Program-made: the position numbers and the translations under genes
The notes under the pieces: model-generated
Databases searched by the model: none
Seen by the model: only the letters and a program-made list of their open reading frames with translations
What the model was told of the DNA's origin: nothing
Assembly: GCA_963699535.1 (NCBI GenBank)
Contig: CAVOUJ010000018.1
Coordinates: 1-64,000, forward strand
DNA from: VBDM01 sp963699535
Lineage (GTDB): Bacteria; Pseudomonadota; Gammaproteobacteria; Burkholderiales; SG8-39
Direction of reading: 5' to 3'
DNA: 64,000 bases
Shown: positions 51,616 to 59,288 of the stretch, in pieces
How the letters are laid out: each line of letters starts with the position of its first letter
How positions within the stretch are numbered: position 1 is the first letter of the stretch

Positions 51616-52887
51616 CTACTCGACGACGCGCAGCCTGGAACGCGATGCCTTGGCTCGATCGAGAAGGAGCTTGCGCTCGCGCGAGTTGCGCGTGAGGGAA
51701 GCCGCCCGCTCGAACTCTGCACGCGCTTCGTCCATGCGACCGAGCTTAACGAGCAGGTCGCCGCGCACCGCAGGGAGCAGGTGGTAACCCTTGAGCAACG
51801 GCTCGGAGATCAAGGTGTCGGCGAGCGCAAGCCCCTCCGCCGGGCCGAAAGCCATCGAGACCGCGACGGCCCGGTTCAGCTCGACGACGGGCGACGGCGC
51901 GATCTGGGCGAGCGCGTCGTAGAGCGCCGAAATCCGGACCCAGTCGGTCTCTGCCGCCGTGAGCGCCCGCGCGTGACAGGCGGCGATCGAGGCCTGGAGC
52001 GTGTAGGGGCCGAGCGTTCCGCTCAGAGCCTGTGCGCGCGCCAGGGCGGCGAGGCCGCGGCGGATGAGCAGGTGATCCCAGCGCGCCCGGTCCTGATCGG
52101 GCAGGAGCACGGGCTCCCCCGACGGGCCGGTTCGCGCCGGTGCTCGCGATGCCTGGATCTCCATCAGCGCGATAAGCCCGTGGACCTCCGGCTCCCCGGG
52201 AAGGAGCCCGGCAAGGATGCGCCCGAGGCGCATGGCGTCCTCGCACAGCGCAGGCTGCATCCAGTCGTCGCCCGCGGTCGCCGAGTAGCCTTCGTTGAAG
52301 ACCAGGTAGAGGACTTCGAGCACCGACGCGAGGCGCGCGGGCAGCTCGCCGGCGCGGGGGACCTCGAAGGGAACGCGCGCCTCGGCGAGCGTCCTCTTCG
52401 CCCGGACGATGCGCTGCGCGATCGTCGTCTCCGGGACGAGAAAGGCCCGCGCGATCTCTTCGGTAGTCAGGCCTCCGAGCACTCGCAGCGTGAGCGCGGC
52501 GCGCGCCTCGGTCGAGAGCACGGGATGGCAGGCCGTGAACATGAGGCGTAGAAGATCGTCGCCGATGTCGTCGTCGACCGCCGCCTCGAAGTCGGTAATG
52601 ACCGATTCTTCCAGCTCGCGGCTCAGCTCCTGGTGCTTGCGCTCGAGGAGCTTGTTCCGCCGGAAATGATCCAGGGCCCGGTTCTTCGCGGTCGCCATGA
52701 GCCATGCGCCGGGCTTGTCCGGAACGCCCGCCCTAGGCCAGGTTTCGAGCGCGGCGACCAGCGCGTCGTGCGCCAGTTCCTGCGCAAGACCGACGTCCCG
52801 GACCATCCGCGCGAGACCCGCGATGATCTTCGCCGACTCGATTCTCCAGACCGCGTCGATCGCCCTGTATGTATCTGAAGCCGTCAC
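51616..52887 (-). CDS. ECF sigma factor with C-terminal extension (ECF42-type)
   Basis: 423 residues from the GTG at 52887. Region sigma-2 is at about 18-90 (ELAHDALVAALETWP, AWLMATAKNRALDHFR) and region sigma-4 at about 125-180 (LTTEEIARAFLVPETTIAQR). The remaining 235 residues are a helical, TPR-like DUF6596 extension (LALADTLISEPLLKGYH, ARAEFERAASLTRN). This architecture defines ECF42 sigma factors, which lack an anti-sigma factor and are usually encoded near DGPF/YCII proteins, three of which lie upstream here. The extension is needed for activity in studied members. It is the last gene of the minus-strand module. Confidence 0.92.
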   Translation of the reverse strand: MTASDTYRAIDAVWRIESAKIIAGLARMVRDVGLAQELAHDALVAALETWPRAGVPDKPGAWLMATAKNRALDHFRRNKLLERKHQELSRELEESVITDFEAAVDDDIGDDLLRLMFTACHPVLSTEARAALTLRVLGGLTTEEIARAFLVPETTIAQRIVRAKRTLAEARVPFEVPRAGELPARLASVLEVLYLVFNEGYSATAGDDWMQPALCEDAMRLGRILAGLLPGEPEVHGLIALMEIQASRAPARTGPSGEPVLLPDQDRARWDHLLIRRGLAALARAQALSGTLGPYTLQASIAACHARALTAAETDWVRISALYDALAQIAPSPVVELNRAVAVSMAFGPAEGLALADTLISEPLLKGYHLLPAVRGDLLVKLGRMDEARAEFERAASLTRNSRERKLLLDRAKASRSRLRVVE

Positions 52888-52913
52888 GGCGGAGTTCCCG
52901 ATCCGCGCACCGC

Positions 52914-53441
52914 TTACTTCTCGGCTACAGCCTTGAGACTGGCGAGACCGGCCTCGAAATCCTTGCCGATCATGCTGTCCATGCTGCAGAAGATTCCGAT
53001 GAGCTTGGAGATGTAGGGGCTCGGGCCGTATAGGGCCCAGGTGACGTTGGTCGTGTCGCCTTTGGGCTGCAGCGTGAAATCGACGGAGTTTCGAGCCTCG
53101 AAGGGTTTCACGAACTCCAGCTTGATCGAAACCTTGGAGGGCGGGACGGATTCGGTGATCTCCATGCGCCCCTGGCCGACGTCCTTGTTGCCCTCCCACG
53201 AGTACGAAGCGCCTTTGCCGCTCGTCGCGTCGCCCCAGGACCGCCTCATCGCCGGGTCCTTCTTCTCCCAGGGCGACCAGGAGTCCCAGCGCTTGAAGTC
53301 GTTCAGCAGCGCGAAGACTTTCTCCGGCGGCGCCTTGATGCCGGCCGAGCGCTCGACGCGGAACGTGTCGGGACGGGTCGCGGCGTAGACGAGAATGGCG
53401 GCGATCAGGACGACGACTGCGATAATGATCTTCTTCAGCAT
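52914..53441 (-). CDS. SRPBCC family protein with N-terminal membrane segment
   Basis: 175 residues. One membrane anchor (about 4-22) then a START/Bet v1-like SRPBCC domain: VERSAGIKAPPEKVFALLNDFKR-type start near 28-50 and SWSPWEKKDPAM. The family binds hydrophobic ligands in a deep cavity; this subgroup (polyketide cyclase-like) is of unknown role. It lies 26 bases upstream of the sigma gene in the same orientation. Confidence 0.87.
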   Translation of the reverse strand: MLKKIIIAVVVLIAAILVYAATRPDTFRVERSAGIKAPPEKVFALLNDFKRWDSWSPWEKKDPAMRRSWGDATSGKGASYSWEGNKDVGQGRMEITESVPPSKVSIKLEFVKPFEARNSVDFTLQPKGDTTNVTWALYGPSPYISKLIGIFCSMDSMIGKDFEAGLASLKAVAEK

Positions 53442-53457
53442 GGCCTTCTCCTTGTTC

Positions 53458-53817
53458 CTAGGCTTCCACCATGACCTTGAAGCCGCCGTAGATCATGCGC
53501 TTCGCGTCGAAGGGCATGGACGAAACGTCTCCCATGCCCGCGATGCGCGGGTCCTTCATCACCCTGGCGTTGACGCGGTCGCGGTCCTTGCGCGACTTGA
53601 ACACGATGAACGAGAACCACACGACCTCTCCGCTCTTGAGCTTGACGCTCTGCGGGAACGAGGTGCGCTTGCCCGGCTTCACGTCATCAGCCATGCATTC
53701 CCGGAACTCGAGTGCGCCGTGCTCGCGCCAGATCTTGCCGGCCTTGCGCGCCAGGCGGCGATAGGCCTCGGCTTTCTTCTTGGGAACGGGAAGAACGAAT
53801 CCATCGACGTAGCTCAT
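53458..53817 (-). CDS. DUF1428 family protein
   Basis: 119 residues from MSYVDGFVLPVPKKKAEAY; AGGAGAG lies 5 bases upstream. VDGFVLPVPK, WFSFIVFKSRKDRDRVNARV and MPFDAKRMIYGGFKVM are diagnostic for DUF1428, a ferredoxin-like dimeric barrel protein of unknown function. Genes of this family and DGPF/YCII genes often occur together, as here. Confidence 0.92.
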   Translation of the reverse strand: MSYVDGFVLPVPKKKAEAYRRLARKAGKIWREHGALEFRECMADDVKPGKRTSFPQSVKLKSGEVVWFSFIVFKSRKDRDRVNARVMKDPRIAGMGDVSSMPFDAKRMIYGGFKVMVEA

Positions 53818-53857
53818 GTGACTCTCCTCATGCTCTCTTTGGGAATGGCGAAACGGT

Positions 53858-54298
53858 TCATGGTTTGGTTTCTCGCATGCGGTGCAGAACTCCGCCGAGC
53901 CAGGCGCAGGGCAGAGCGGTGAGCACGAGCGCGATCGGATACCAGCTCGGGCCCAGATCCATCGGTATCGTGGCGATCGCACCGGCCAGGCTGAGCACAG
54001 TGCCTATCGCACCCAAGACCAGGGCGTGACGCATCGGATTGCGGGGCGCGAACCATGCGGCAATGTAGCTCCCCAGGACGGCGTATACGGTGCGATACGC
54101 CAGCGCGAGAAGAAGCAGGCCCGTGTCATGCATCGGCTCGCCCCAGGGCGGATAGACCTCGAGCGCGTGCAGCAGCTGATCGGTGCCGAGTGAAAGAACG
54201 ACGACGGCGAAGAACCCCAGAAGCACCGCGCCCGTGCTTCGCCACAGGCGACCCGACGGAATCGAAAGTCCTTCTCCGGCTGCGTTATCGCCGCTCAT
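53858..54298 (-). CDS. Four-segment membrane protein of unknown function
   Basis: 146 residues with hydrophobic segments at about 20-42, 60-82, 90-110 and 115-136. RTVYAVLGSYIAAWFAPRNPMRHALVLGAIG-type sequence recurs in small membrane proteins found beside DGPF/YCII genes, but no named family is certain. It overlaps the YCII gene upstream by 14 bases, so it is translated from the same transcript. Confidence 0.75.
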   Translation of the reverse strand: MSGDNAAGEGLSIPSGRLWRSTGAVLLGFFAVVVLSLGTDQLLHALEVYPPWGEPMHDTGLLLLALAYRTVYAVLGSYIAAWFAPRNPMRHALVLGAIGTVLSLAGAIATIPMDLGPSWYPIALVLTALPCAWLGGVLHRMRETKP

Positions 54299-54653
54299 GG
54301 GCTTCCTTCCGACCTTTGACCGTTTCCCGGATCGGCCGGATCGGCCGCACTTCGACGCTGCCCACCCGCGCGGGCGGGATCTTGGCGGCGAGAGCGGCCG
54401 CTTCGTCGAGGTCCCTGGCCTCGATGAGGTAGAACCCGGCGAGCTGCTCCTTGGTTTCGGCGAAAGGCCCGTCGGTGATGGATACCTTGCCGTTCCGGAC
54501 CCGTACGGTCGCCGCCGTCTTCACCGACTCGAGAGCTTCCGAGGCGCTGCAGTGGCCGCTCTTGCGGATCTCGGTGTCGAAATCCACGCAATCTTCGTCG
54601 GGCAGCTCGGCCAGACGATTCTCGTCAAGATAAACCAGGCAAAGGTACTTCAT
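54285..54653 (-). CDS. DGPF/YCII family protein 3
   Basis: 122 residues. MKYLCLVYLDENRL and the family motif TDGPFAETKEQLAGFYLIE (about 61-79) are present. YciI-fold proteins are small dimers with a conserved His/Asp pocket; no firm activity is known for the DGPF group. In other bacteria these genes are the main targets of ECF42 sigma factors. This copy has no ECF42-type element upstream and is presumably read through from upstream genes. Confidence 0.92.
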   Translation of the reverse strand: MKYLCLVYLDENRLAELPDEDCVDFDTEIRKSGHCSASEALESVKTAATVRVRNGKVSITDGPFAETKEQLAGFYLIEARDLDEAAALAAKIPPARVGSVEVRPIRPIRETVKGRKEAHERR

Positions 54654-54692
54654 GTTCGCTCCGGATTCTGAACAACGGTCTTTTCGCTAGCG

Positions 54693-55127
54693 TTACGTCG
54701 GCCTACTTCGTTGCGATGAACCCGAGCGCGCGCCTTCGCTCGAGGTCCCTCTCCTCCCCCTTGCAGCCGCCTTCGCCGAGTTCTGTTTCACTCTCAGCTT
54801 CACGATTCTTTCGATCAGGCCGTAGGGGATGGGCCGATCGAGCGGAAACCTCAAGTTGCCTTTCTCACCCGCATAGGCCGAAACCGCCCTTTCCAGGGTC
54901 GCATCGCCCTTCACCGGCGGATAGAACCCGATGTGCTCCTTGAAGGCGGCGAAGTACACCAGGGCGCCGTTCAGAGTGAAAGTCGGAATTCCATAGCTGA
55001 TGGTCTCCTGCGCGCGGGGCGCCGCCTTGCTAATCGTCGACCTTATCCTTTCGAGAATCGCCCGGATCTCGGGCGAAAACGCTGTGATGTACTCGTCGAT
55101 GCTCCGTGGCGATTTGCGCGTTGCCAT
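54693..55127 (-). CDS. DUF1801 family protein
   Basis: 144 residues from MATRKSPRSIDEYITAFSPE. AAPRAQETISYGIPTF and YFAAFKEHIGFYP are typical of DUF1801 (YdhG-like), a small fold related to iron/frataxin-like proteins with no confirmed function. The last 25 residues are a basic Ser/Arg/Gly tail. Its gene lies 16 bases downstream of YCII protein 2. Confidence 0.9.
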   Translation of the reverse strand: MATRKSPRSIDEYITAFSPEIRAILERIRSTISKAAPRAQETISYGIPTFTLNGALVYFAAFKEHIGFYPPVKGDATLERAVSAYAGEKGNLRFPLDRPIPYGLIERIVKLRVKQNSAKAAARGRRGTSSEGARSGSSQRSRPT

Positions 55128-55143
55128 GATGGTCTCTTGCCGG

Positions 55144-55566
55144 CTATTTCTTCTTTCCGATCTCCATCTCGCGGAAGCGATCGACCGCCTCACTCGGTCC
55201 GAAATCCTCCAGCTCGAAGAGCTGCCGGACCTCGATCTCGCACTCCTTCCCATCACCTGAGGGACTGGGAAAACGCCTCGCCCATTCCATCGCTTCTTCC
55301 CTCGACTTCACCTGGATGAGCGTGTAACCGGCGATCAGTTCCTTGGTCTCGGCAAAGGGGCCGTCGATCACATTGCGCTTTCCCCCCGAGTACCGGACGC
55401 GCCAGCCCTTGGAGCTCGGCTTGAGCCCCGAGGCGTCCAGCAGCACCCCGGCTTTCTGCAATTCCTCGTGGTACTTCTGCATCTCCGACATGAGCTTCTC
55501 GGAGGGCAGGAGGCCGGCTTCCGAGTCCTTCGTGGCCTTGACTATCATCATGAATCGCATCGTCAA
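55144..55566 (-). CDS. DGPF/YCII family protein 2
   Basis: 140 residues, starting MTMRFMMIVKATKDSEAG; the second Met is an equal candidate. The motif VIDGPFAETKELIAGYTLI (about 66-84) marks the DGPF group. It is about 55 percent identical to protein 1 upstream. Its gene has its own ECF42-like promoter element 71 bases upstream, so it probably starts a sub-operon with DUF1801, YCII 3, the membrane protein, DUF1428, the SRPBCC protein and the sigma factor. Confidence 0.92.
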   Translation of the reverse strand: MTMRFMMIVKATKDSEAGLLPSEKLMSEMQKYHEELQKAGVLLDASGLKPSSKGWRVRYSGGKRNVIDGPFAETKELIAGYTLIQVKSREEAMEWARRFPSPSGDGKECEIEVRQLFELEDFGPSEAVDRFREMEIGKKK

Positions 55567-55636
55567 TCCTCCATTGGCTCCGGTTTGGGCGTCGCCCTCC
55601 AGACGGTTTCGGCCGGAGCGAAGGCGCCTACTGTAC

Positions 55637-55663
55637 GACGAACGAGGCCGGTCGAAATCGACG
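55637..55663 (-). promoter_or_regulatory. Candidate ECF42-type promoter of YCII gene 2
   Basis: On the minus strand CGTCGA (55663-55658) and CGTC (55640-55637) are 17 bases apart. Known ECF42 promoters are reported with TGTCGA at -35 and CGA/TC at -10. Flanking bases TTTCG after the -35 and GTT before the -10 box are shared with the element upstream of YCII gene 1. Confidence 0.65.
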
Positions 55664-55707
55664 CTCCGGCAAGTCTGCCCTGCCGGCCGAGGGCAGCCGA
55701 GGCGACT

Positions 55708-56136
55708 TCAGTTCTTCTTCGCCGCGACCTGCGCGCGCACGCGCTCCTCCTGCTCCCTCAGCTCGGGAGTGAACTCCGCGCCGAAGTCCTCCGCCTCGAA
55801 CACCTGGCGGATCTCGATCTCGGAATCCCCCGGCATCGGATTGGGGCAGCGCTTGACCCATTCGATCGCCTCTTCCTTCGACTTCACCTGCCAAATCCAG
55901 TAGCCGGCGATCAGCTCCTTGGTCTCGGCGAAGGGCCCGTCGATAACGGTGCGCTTGGCTCCCGAGAACCTGATGCGCGCGCCCCTCGAACTCGGGTGGA
56001 GCCCCTCGCCCTCGAGCATTACGCCGGCTTTCGCCAGCTCCTCGTTGTACTTCCCCATCGCGGCGAGGAGCTTCTCATCCGGCATCACGCCCGCCTCCGA
56101 GTCCTGGGTTGCCTTGACTATGATCATGAATCGCAT
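55708..56136 (-). CDS. DGPF/YCII family protein 1
   Basis: 142 residues. MRFMIIVKATQDSEAGVMP and TVIDGPFAETKELIAGYWI (about 64-82) identify the DGPF group. The length and pattern match protein 2, indicating tandem duplication. Its gene follows YceI after 153 bases that contain an ECF42-like promoter and no gene. Function unknown; likely controlled by the sigma factor at 51616-52887. Confidence 0.92.
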   Translation of the reverse strand: MRFMIIVKATQDSEAGVMPDEKLLAAMGKYNEELAKAGVMLEGEGLHPSSRGARIRFSGAKRTVIDGPFAETKELIAGYWIWQVKSKEEAIEWVKRCPNPMPGDSEIEIRQVFEAEDFGAEFTPELREQEERVRAQVAAKKN

Positions 56137-56206
56137 CGTCTTCTCCTATTAGTCGGGAGCGGGGCCTCCGGATGGTCCTGGCCGGACAACCTGGCTCTAC
56201 TTGCAC

Positions 56207-56233
56207 GACGAACGACAGGCAGCGAAATCGACA
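56207..56233 (-). promoter_or_regulatory. Candidate ECF42-type promoter of YCII gene 1
   Basis: On the minus strand TGTCGA (56233-56228) and CGTC (56210-56207) are 17 bases apart, matching the reported ECF42 consensus exactly. Beyond these boxes, GTCGATTTCG and CGTTCGTCGT are shared with 55637-55663, while the middle of the spacer differs. Confidence 0.7.
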
Positions 56234-56289
56234 GGTACAGTAGCTTTTCTTTTTGAAGTACTCGTCAAGTGTCGGCAGCGCTAGCCGGC

Positions 56290-56862
56290 TCACTCGGGCC
56301 TGAGCGCCTCGACCTGGATGCGCAGCGTGACGTCCGGCTTGAAGCCGTACTGCTCCCCATAGTCGATGCCGAAATCGCTTCGCTTGAAGGTGCCGAAGGC
56401 GTCGGCACCGCAAAGCTCGCGCTTGAAGAGAGGATGGGGGATGCACTTGAACAGATTGATCTTCAGAGCGACCGGCCTGGTCACACCGTGCAGGGTCAGC
56501 TCCCCGGTCAGCGTGGTGGGCGCCCCGTTGACGAAACGACCCAGCTTCCCTCTATAGGTAATCATCGGATACTTGGCAGCGTCCAGCTGGTCCGGACCCG
56601 CCACGTATTCGCTCACCTTGGCGTGGCCGAAGTCGATGCTGGCCGTCTCGATCGCGACCTCCACTGTTCCGGTTCCGGCGACTTTATCCATGGTCACCTT
56701 GCCCGTGGTCTTGTTGAACTTGCCGCGCCAGATCGACAGGCCCATGTGGTCGGCCTCGAAGCTGGGATAGGTGTGCTCGGGATCGATGTTGTACGTGACC
56801 GGCGCGGCCGAAGCGGCGCCGCAGAGGGCGAGGCCGAGGGAAATCAGAAGGGCGTTCTTCAT
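56290..56862 (-). CDS. YceI family periplasmic protein
   Basis: 190 residues. Signal peptide 1-19 (LCGAASAAPVTY). YceI lipocalin-like barrel: YNIDPEHTYPSFEADHMG near the start, GKVTMDKVAGTGTVEVAI, and RSDFGIDYG near the end. The family binds isoprenoid or quinone lipids in the periplasm. Two cysteines (KCIPHPLFKRELCG, about 143-156) are unusual and could form a disulfide. It overlaps the AHSA1 gene by 4 bases. Confidence 0.93.
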   Translation of the reverse strand: MKNALLISLGLALCGAASAAPVTYNIDPEHTYPSFEADHMGLSIWRGKFNKTTGKVTMDKVAGTGTVEVAIETASIDFGHAKVSEYVAGPDQLDAAKYPMITYRGKLGRFVNGAPTTLTGELTLHGVTRPVALKINLFKCIPHPLFKRELCGADAFGTFKRSDFGIDYGEQYGFKPDVTLRIQVEALRPE

Positions 56863-57344
56863 GACGAGGTCTCTGCCAAATACTCTTCGAGGCGTCCCAG
56901 GTGCTGCTTCATCCCTTCGAAGGCCCCGTAGGTCTTGATGACGTAGTCGCGCGCCTTGGCCGACGGGAAGACCGAGTGCATGTCGAGGCGGGTCTTGCCG
57001 CCTTGCTCCACGAAGGTCACCGTCACGTGGAAATTCACGGGCTCAACTTCCTTGTCGCCGCCGTGCTTGTAGACGAGGCGTTCCGGCTTCACCACCTCGA
57101 GGTAGGTGATCTTGTTCCGGTAGTCTCGCCCGTCGGGGCCGTGCATCACAAAGCGCCACACCCCGCCCGGTTTCACCTCCATGCTGTGGGTCGTGGTGGT
57201 GAACCCGTTCGGGCCCCACCATTTCACGACGTGCTCCGGATCGGTCCAGACCCTCCAGACCAGCTCGCGTGGCGCGCTGAAGACGCGCGTCCCGTGGATC
57301 TCGCGGTCGCCGACCAACGCGGCGCTCTCACTTTCTGCGGCCAT
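56859..57344 (-). CDS. AHSA1-type SRPBCC protein
   Basis: 161 residues with one AHSA1 domain: GTRVFSAPRELVWRVWTDPE near 18-37 and KWWGPNGFTTTTH. The domain resembles the activator of Hsp90 ATPase homologue and binds hydrophobic ligands. It overlaps the triple-domain gene by 17 bases and the YceI gene by 4 bases, so the operon is tightly packed. Confidence 0.92.
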   Translation of the reverse strand: MAAESESAALVGDREIHGTRVFSAPRELVWRVWTDPEHVVKWWGPNGFTTTTHSMEVKPGGVWRFVMHGPDGRDYRNKITYLEVVKPERLVYKHGGDKEVEPVNFHVTVTFVEQGGKTRLDMHSVFPSAKARDYVIKTYGAFEGMKQHLGRLEEYLAETSS

Positions 57345-58719
57345 GTTTCATCTCCTCGGTGATCAGATCGGCGAGACGGTCGAGGCTTTCGCTCCAGCCC
57401 TGGTTCTGGCCGCGGCCGGCCTCGCCCGGAGGCGTCGTCTGCCGCACGGTGAGCTTCGTCTTGCCGCCCTCCTCGGCGAACGTCACCGTGGTCACGAGCT
57501 CGTGGCCGGGAAGGTTGTCCAGGATCGCGGTGAAGACGATGCGCTCGGGTACTACGATCTCACGGTACACGCCTTGGAACGGGTAGTCCTGGCCGCCGGG
57601 TCCGCGCATTACGAAGCGATACGCGCCTCCCGGCCGGAAGTCCATCTCGCAGCCGGGCAGCGTGAAGCCTTTCGGTCCCCACCATCGCCTCACATGTGCG
57701 GGATCGCTCCACACCTTGAAGACCAGTTCGCGCGGCGCATCGAAAACGCGCGTGAGGATCATCTCGCCCGCGTGTCTGCCTTCGACGAAATCTTTCAGCG
57801 AAGTGCCGACGATCTCGGTCCAGCCTGCGACGAAATTCGCCTTTGCGAACGCGGGCAGCTTCGGGAAAGTCTCCAGGCCTGCGTGCGTCAGCCGCACCCG
57901 CGTATTGCTCCCCTGGGCGAACAGCTCGAAGGTCACCAGCGAGTCGCCCGCGTACCCCTCGTACCGCCACGTGTACGCCAGCCGCTTGTTGGGAATCGCC
58001 TCGGTTACCCTGCACCGATGAGAATACTTGGCTCCTTCGTCTCCGCCATAGAACTGGAATTCGAAGCCGACCACCGGCGCGAACTCGCGGATGTCGAAGG
58101 ACCATTGCCTGATGTCCTCCTTGTCGGTGAGGGCCTTCCAGACCAGGGCGACCGGCGCATCGAAGGTGCGCTCGACGACGAGGGGCTCGTCCTGGGTCGC
58201 CAGCCGAACGTCCAGACGCGCCCTCCTCAGGTCTTCGGCAAGCCGATCCAGGGATTCGCCCCAGCCTTGCTGGTACGCCTTCTGATTTTCCTTCGAAGCC
58301 CGCTCGAGGCCGGCGTGCTCCACGGTGACGGTCGTCTTGCCGTCGCGCTCGGTGAACGTCGCCGTGATCACCGACTCCTTCGGATGGCCCGGCGGCGGCT
58401 CGACGATGTTGCCGTGCTCATCCGAGAAGTAATCGGTGAAGACGAGGCGCTTTGGTTCGACGATTTCGCGGTACACGCCTTTGCCCCAGATTGCGTTGCC
58501 ATCGGGTAGATTCACGCGAAAGTGAAGCGTGCCTCCCTCGCGGAGATCGACCTTGCAATAAGGCATGGTCGCGCCCTTCGGCTGGCCCCACCACTGCATG
58601 AGGTGCTCGCGCTCGGTCCACGCCTTGAAGACGAGGCGGCGCGGCGCGTCGAACACGCGCGTGAGAACAAGACCTCGCTGCTCGGGCTTGGCTGCGGCAC
58701 TACTTTTTCTTGCGGCCAT
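57328..58719 (-). CDS. Triple AHSA1-domain SRPBCC fusion protein
   Basis: 463 residues with three AHSA1 domains: about 18-165 (LTRVFDAPRRLVFKAWTE), about 178-320 (VERTFDAPVALVWKALTD) and about 325-460 (LTRVFDAPRELVFKVWSD). Each begins with the same FDAP motif. Domains 1 and 3 also share the WWG motif; domain 2 has QWSFDIREF there. Single-domain proteins with ArsR partners are common; a covalent triple is not. The reading frame is unbroken, so the fusion is not an artefact of the frame errors seen elsewhere. It overlaps arsR by 20 bases. Confidence 0.92.
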   Translation of the reverse strand: MAARKSSAAAKPEQRGLVLTRVFDAPRRLVFKAWTEREHLMQWWGQPKGATMPYCKVDLREGGTLHFRVNLPDGNAIWGKGVYREIVEPKRLVFTDYFSDEHGNIVEPPPGHPKESVITATFTERDGKTTVTVEHAGLERASKENQKAYQQGWGESLDRLAEDLRRARLDVRLATQDEPLVVERTFDAPVALVWKALTDKEDIRQWSFDIREFAPVVGFEFQFYGGDEGAKYSHRCRVTEAIPNKRLAYTWRYEGYAGDSLVTFELFAQGSNTRVRLTHAGLETFPKLPAFAKANFVAGWTEIVGTSLKDFVEGRHAGEMILTRVFDAPRELVFKVWSDPAHVRRWWGPKGFTLPGCEMDFRPGGAYRFVMRGPGGQDYPFQGVYREIVVPERIVFTAILDNLPGHELVTTVTFAEEGGKTKLTVRQTTPPGEAGRGQNQGWSESLDRLADLITEEMKHGRRK

Positions 58720-59053
58720 GTTCCTTCTCCTTGCGTTGCAGTTCCTTGAGGTAGGCGCCGAGCTTGTCGAAACTCTCCTCCCAATGGCGACGGTAGTACT
58801 CGACCCAGTCGGCGACGCCCTTCAGCGGGGTCGCCTGGAGCCGGCAGGGCCGCCACTGCGCCTCTCGGCCGCGCGCGATCAAGCCCGCGCGCTCGAGCAC
58901 CTTCAGATGCTTGGAGACGGCGGGAAGGCTCATGTCGAAGGGCTCAGCCAGTTTCAGGACTGAGGTTTCGCCCGAGGCGAGCCGTGCGAGGATCGCGCGC
59001 CTTGTGGGATCGGCGAGAGCGGCAAAGGTCGAGCTGAGGCGATCGGGGGACAT
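58700..59053 (-). CDS. ArsR-family helix-turn-helix regulator
   Basis: 117 residues. Winged helix with STFAALADPTRRAILARLASG (7-27), recognition helix MSLPAVSKHLKVLERAGLI (about 40-58). No cysteine metal-binding motif, so it is of the non-metal group usually paired with AHSA1 genes (SmtB-like repressors responding to other ligands). It heads the operon. A perfect 16-base palindrome lies 25 bases upstream of its start, a likely self-binding operator. Confidence 0.93.
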   Translation of the reverse strand: MSPDRLSSTFAALADPTRRAILARLASGETSVLKLAEPFDMSLPAVSKHLKVLERAGLIARGREAQWRPCRLQATPLKGVADWVEYYRRHWEESFDKLGAYLKELQRKEKEHGRKKK

Positions 59054-59077
59054 GCAATGAATATCGGTAAACTGTAA

Positions 59078-59093
59078 TTAACCTATAGGTTAA
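59078..59093. promoter_or_regulatory. Palindromic operator candidate upstream of arsR
   Basis: TTAACCTATAGGTTAA is a perfect 16-base palindrome in an AT-rich patch. Its size and half-sites suit an ArsR dimer, and its place just upstream of arsR suggests autoregulation of the AHSA1 operon. Confidence 0.65.
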
Positions 59094-59219
59094 ATACAAA
59101 CCCGCCCCTTGTCAAATAAGGTAGACCGGCCCGACACCTCGGACAGTTCATGCCGAGCCAGCGCTTAGTCCTTGACCCGGCGCCCGACCCACAGCGGACG
59201 CGGCGGCCGCTAACCCCTT

Positions 59220-59249
59220 TTGTCGGGCGCGGCCGGATCGATGTACAAT
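59220..59249 (+). promoter_or_regulatory. Probable promoter of the 59289-60359 gene pair
   Basis: TTGTCG at 59220-59225 and TACAAT at 59244-59249 are 18 bases apart; the first gene starts 40 bases downstream. Confidence 0.6.
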
Positions 59250-59288
59250 CCACCGGTCGAGTAGACCACCACCAACCAGGGGAGGGAC

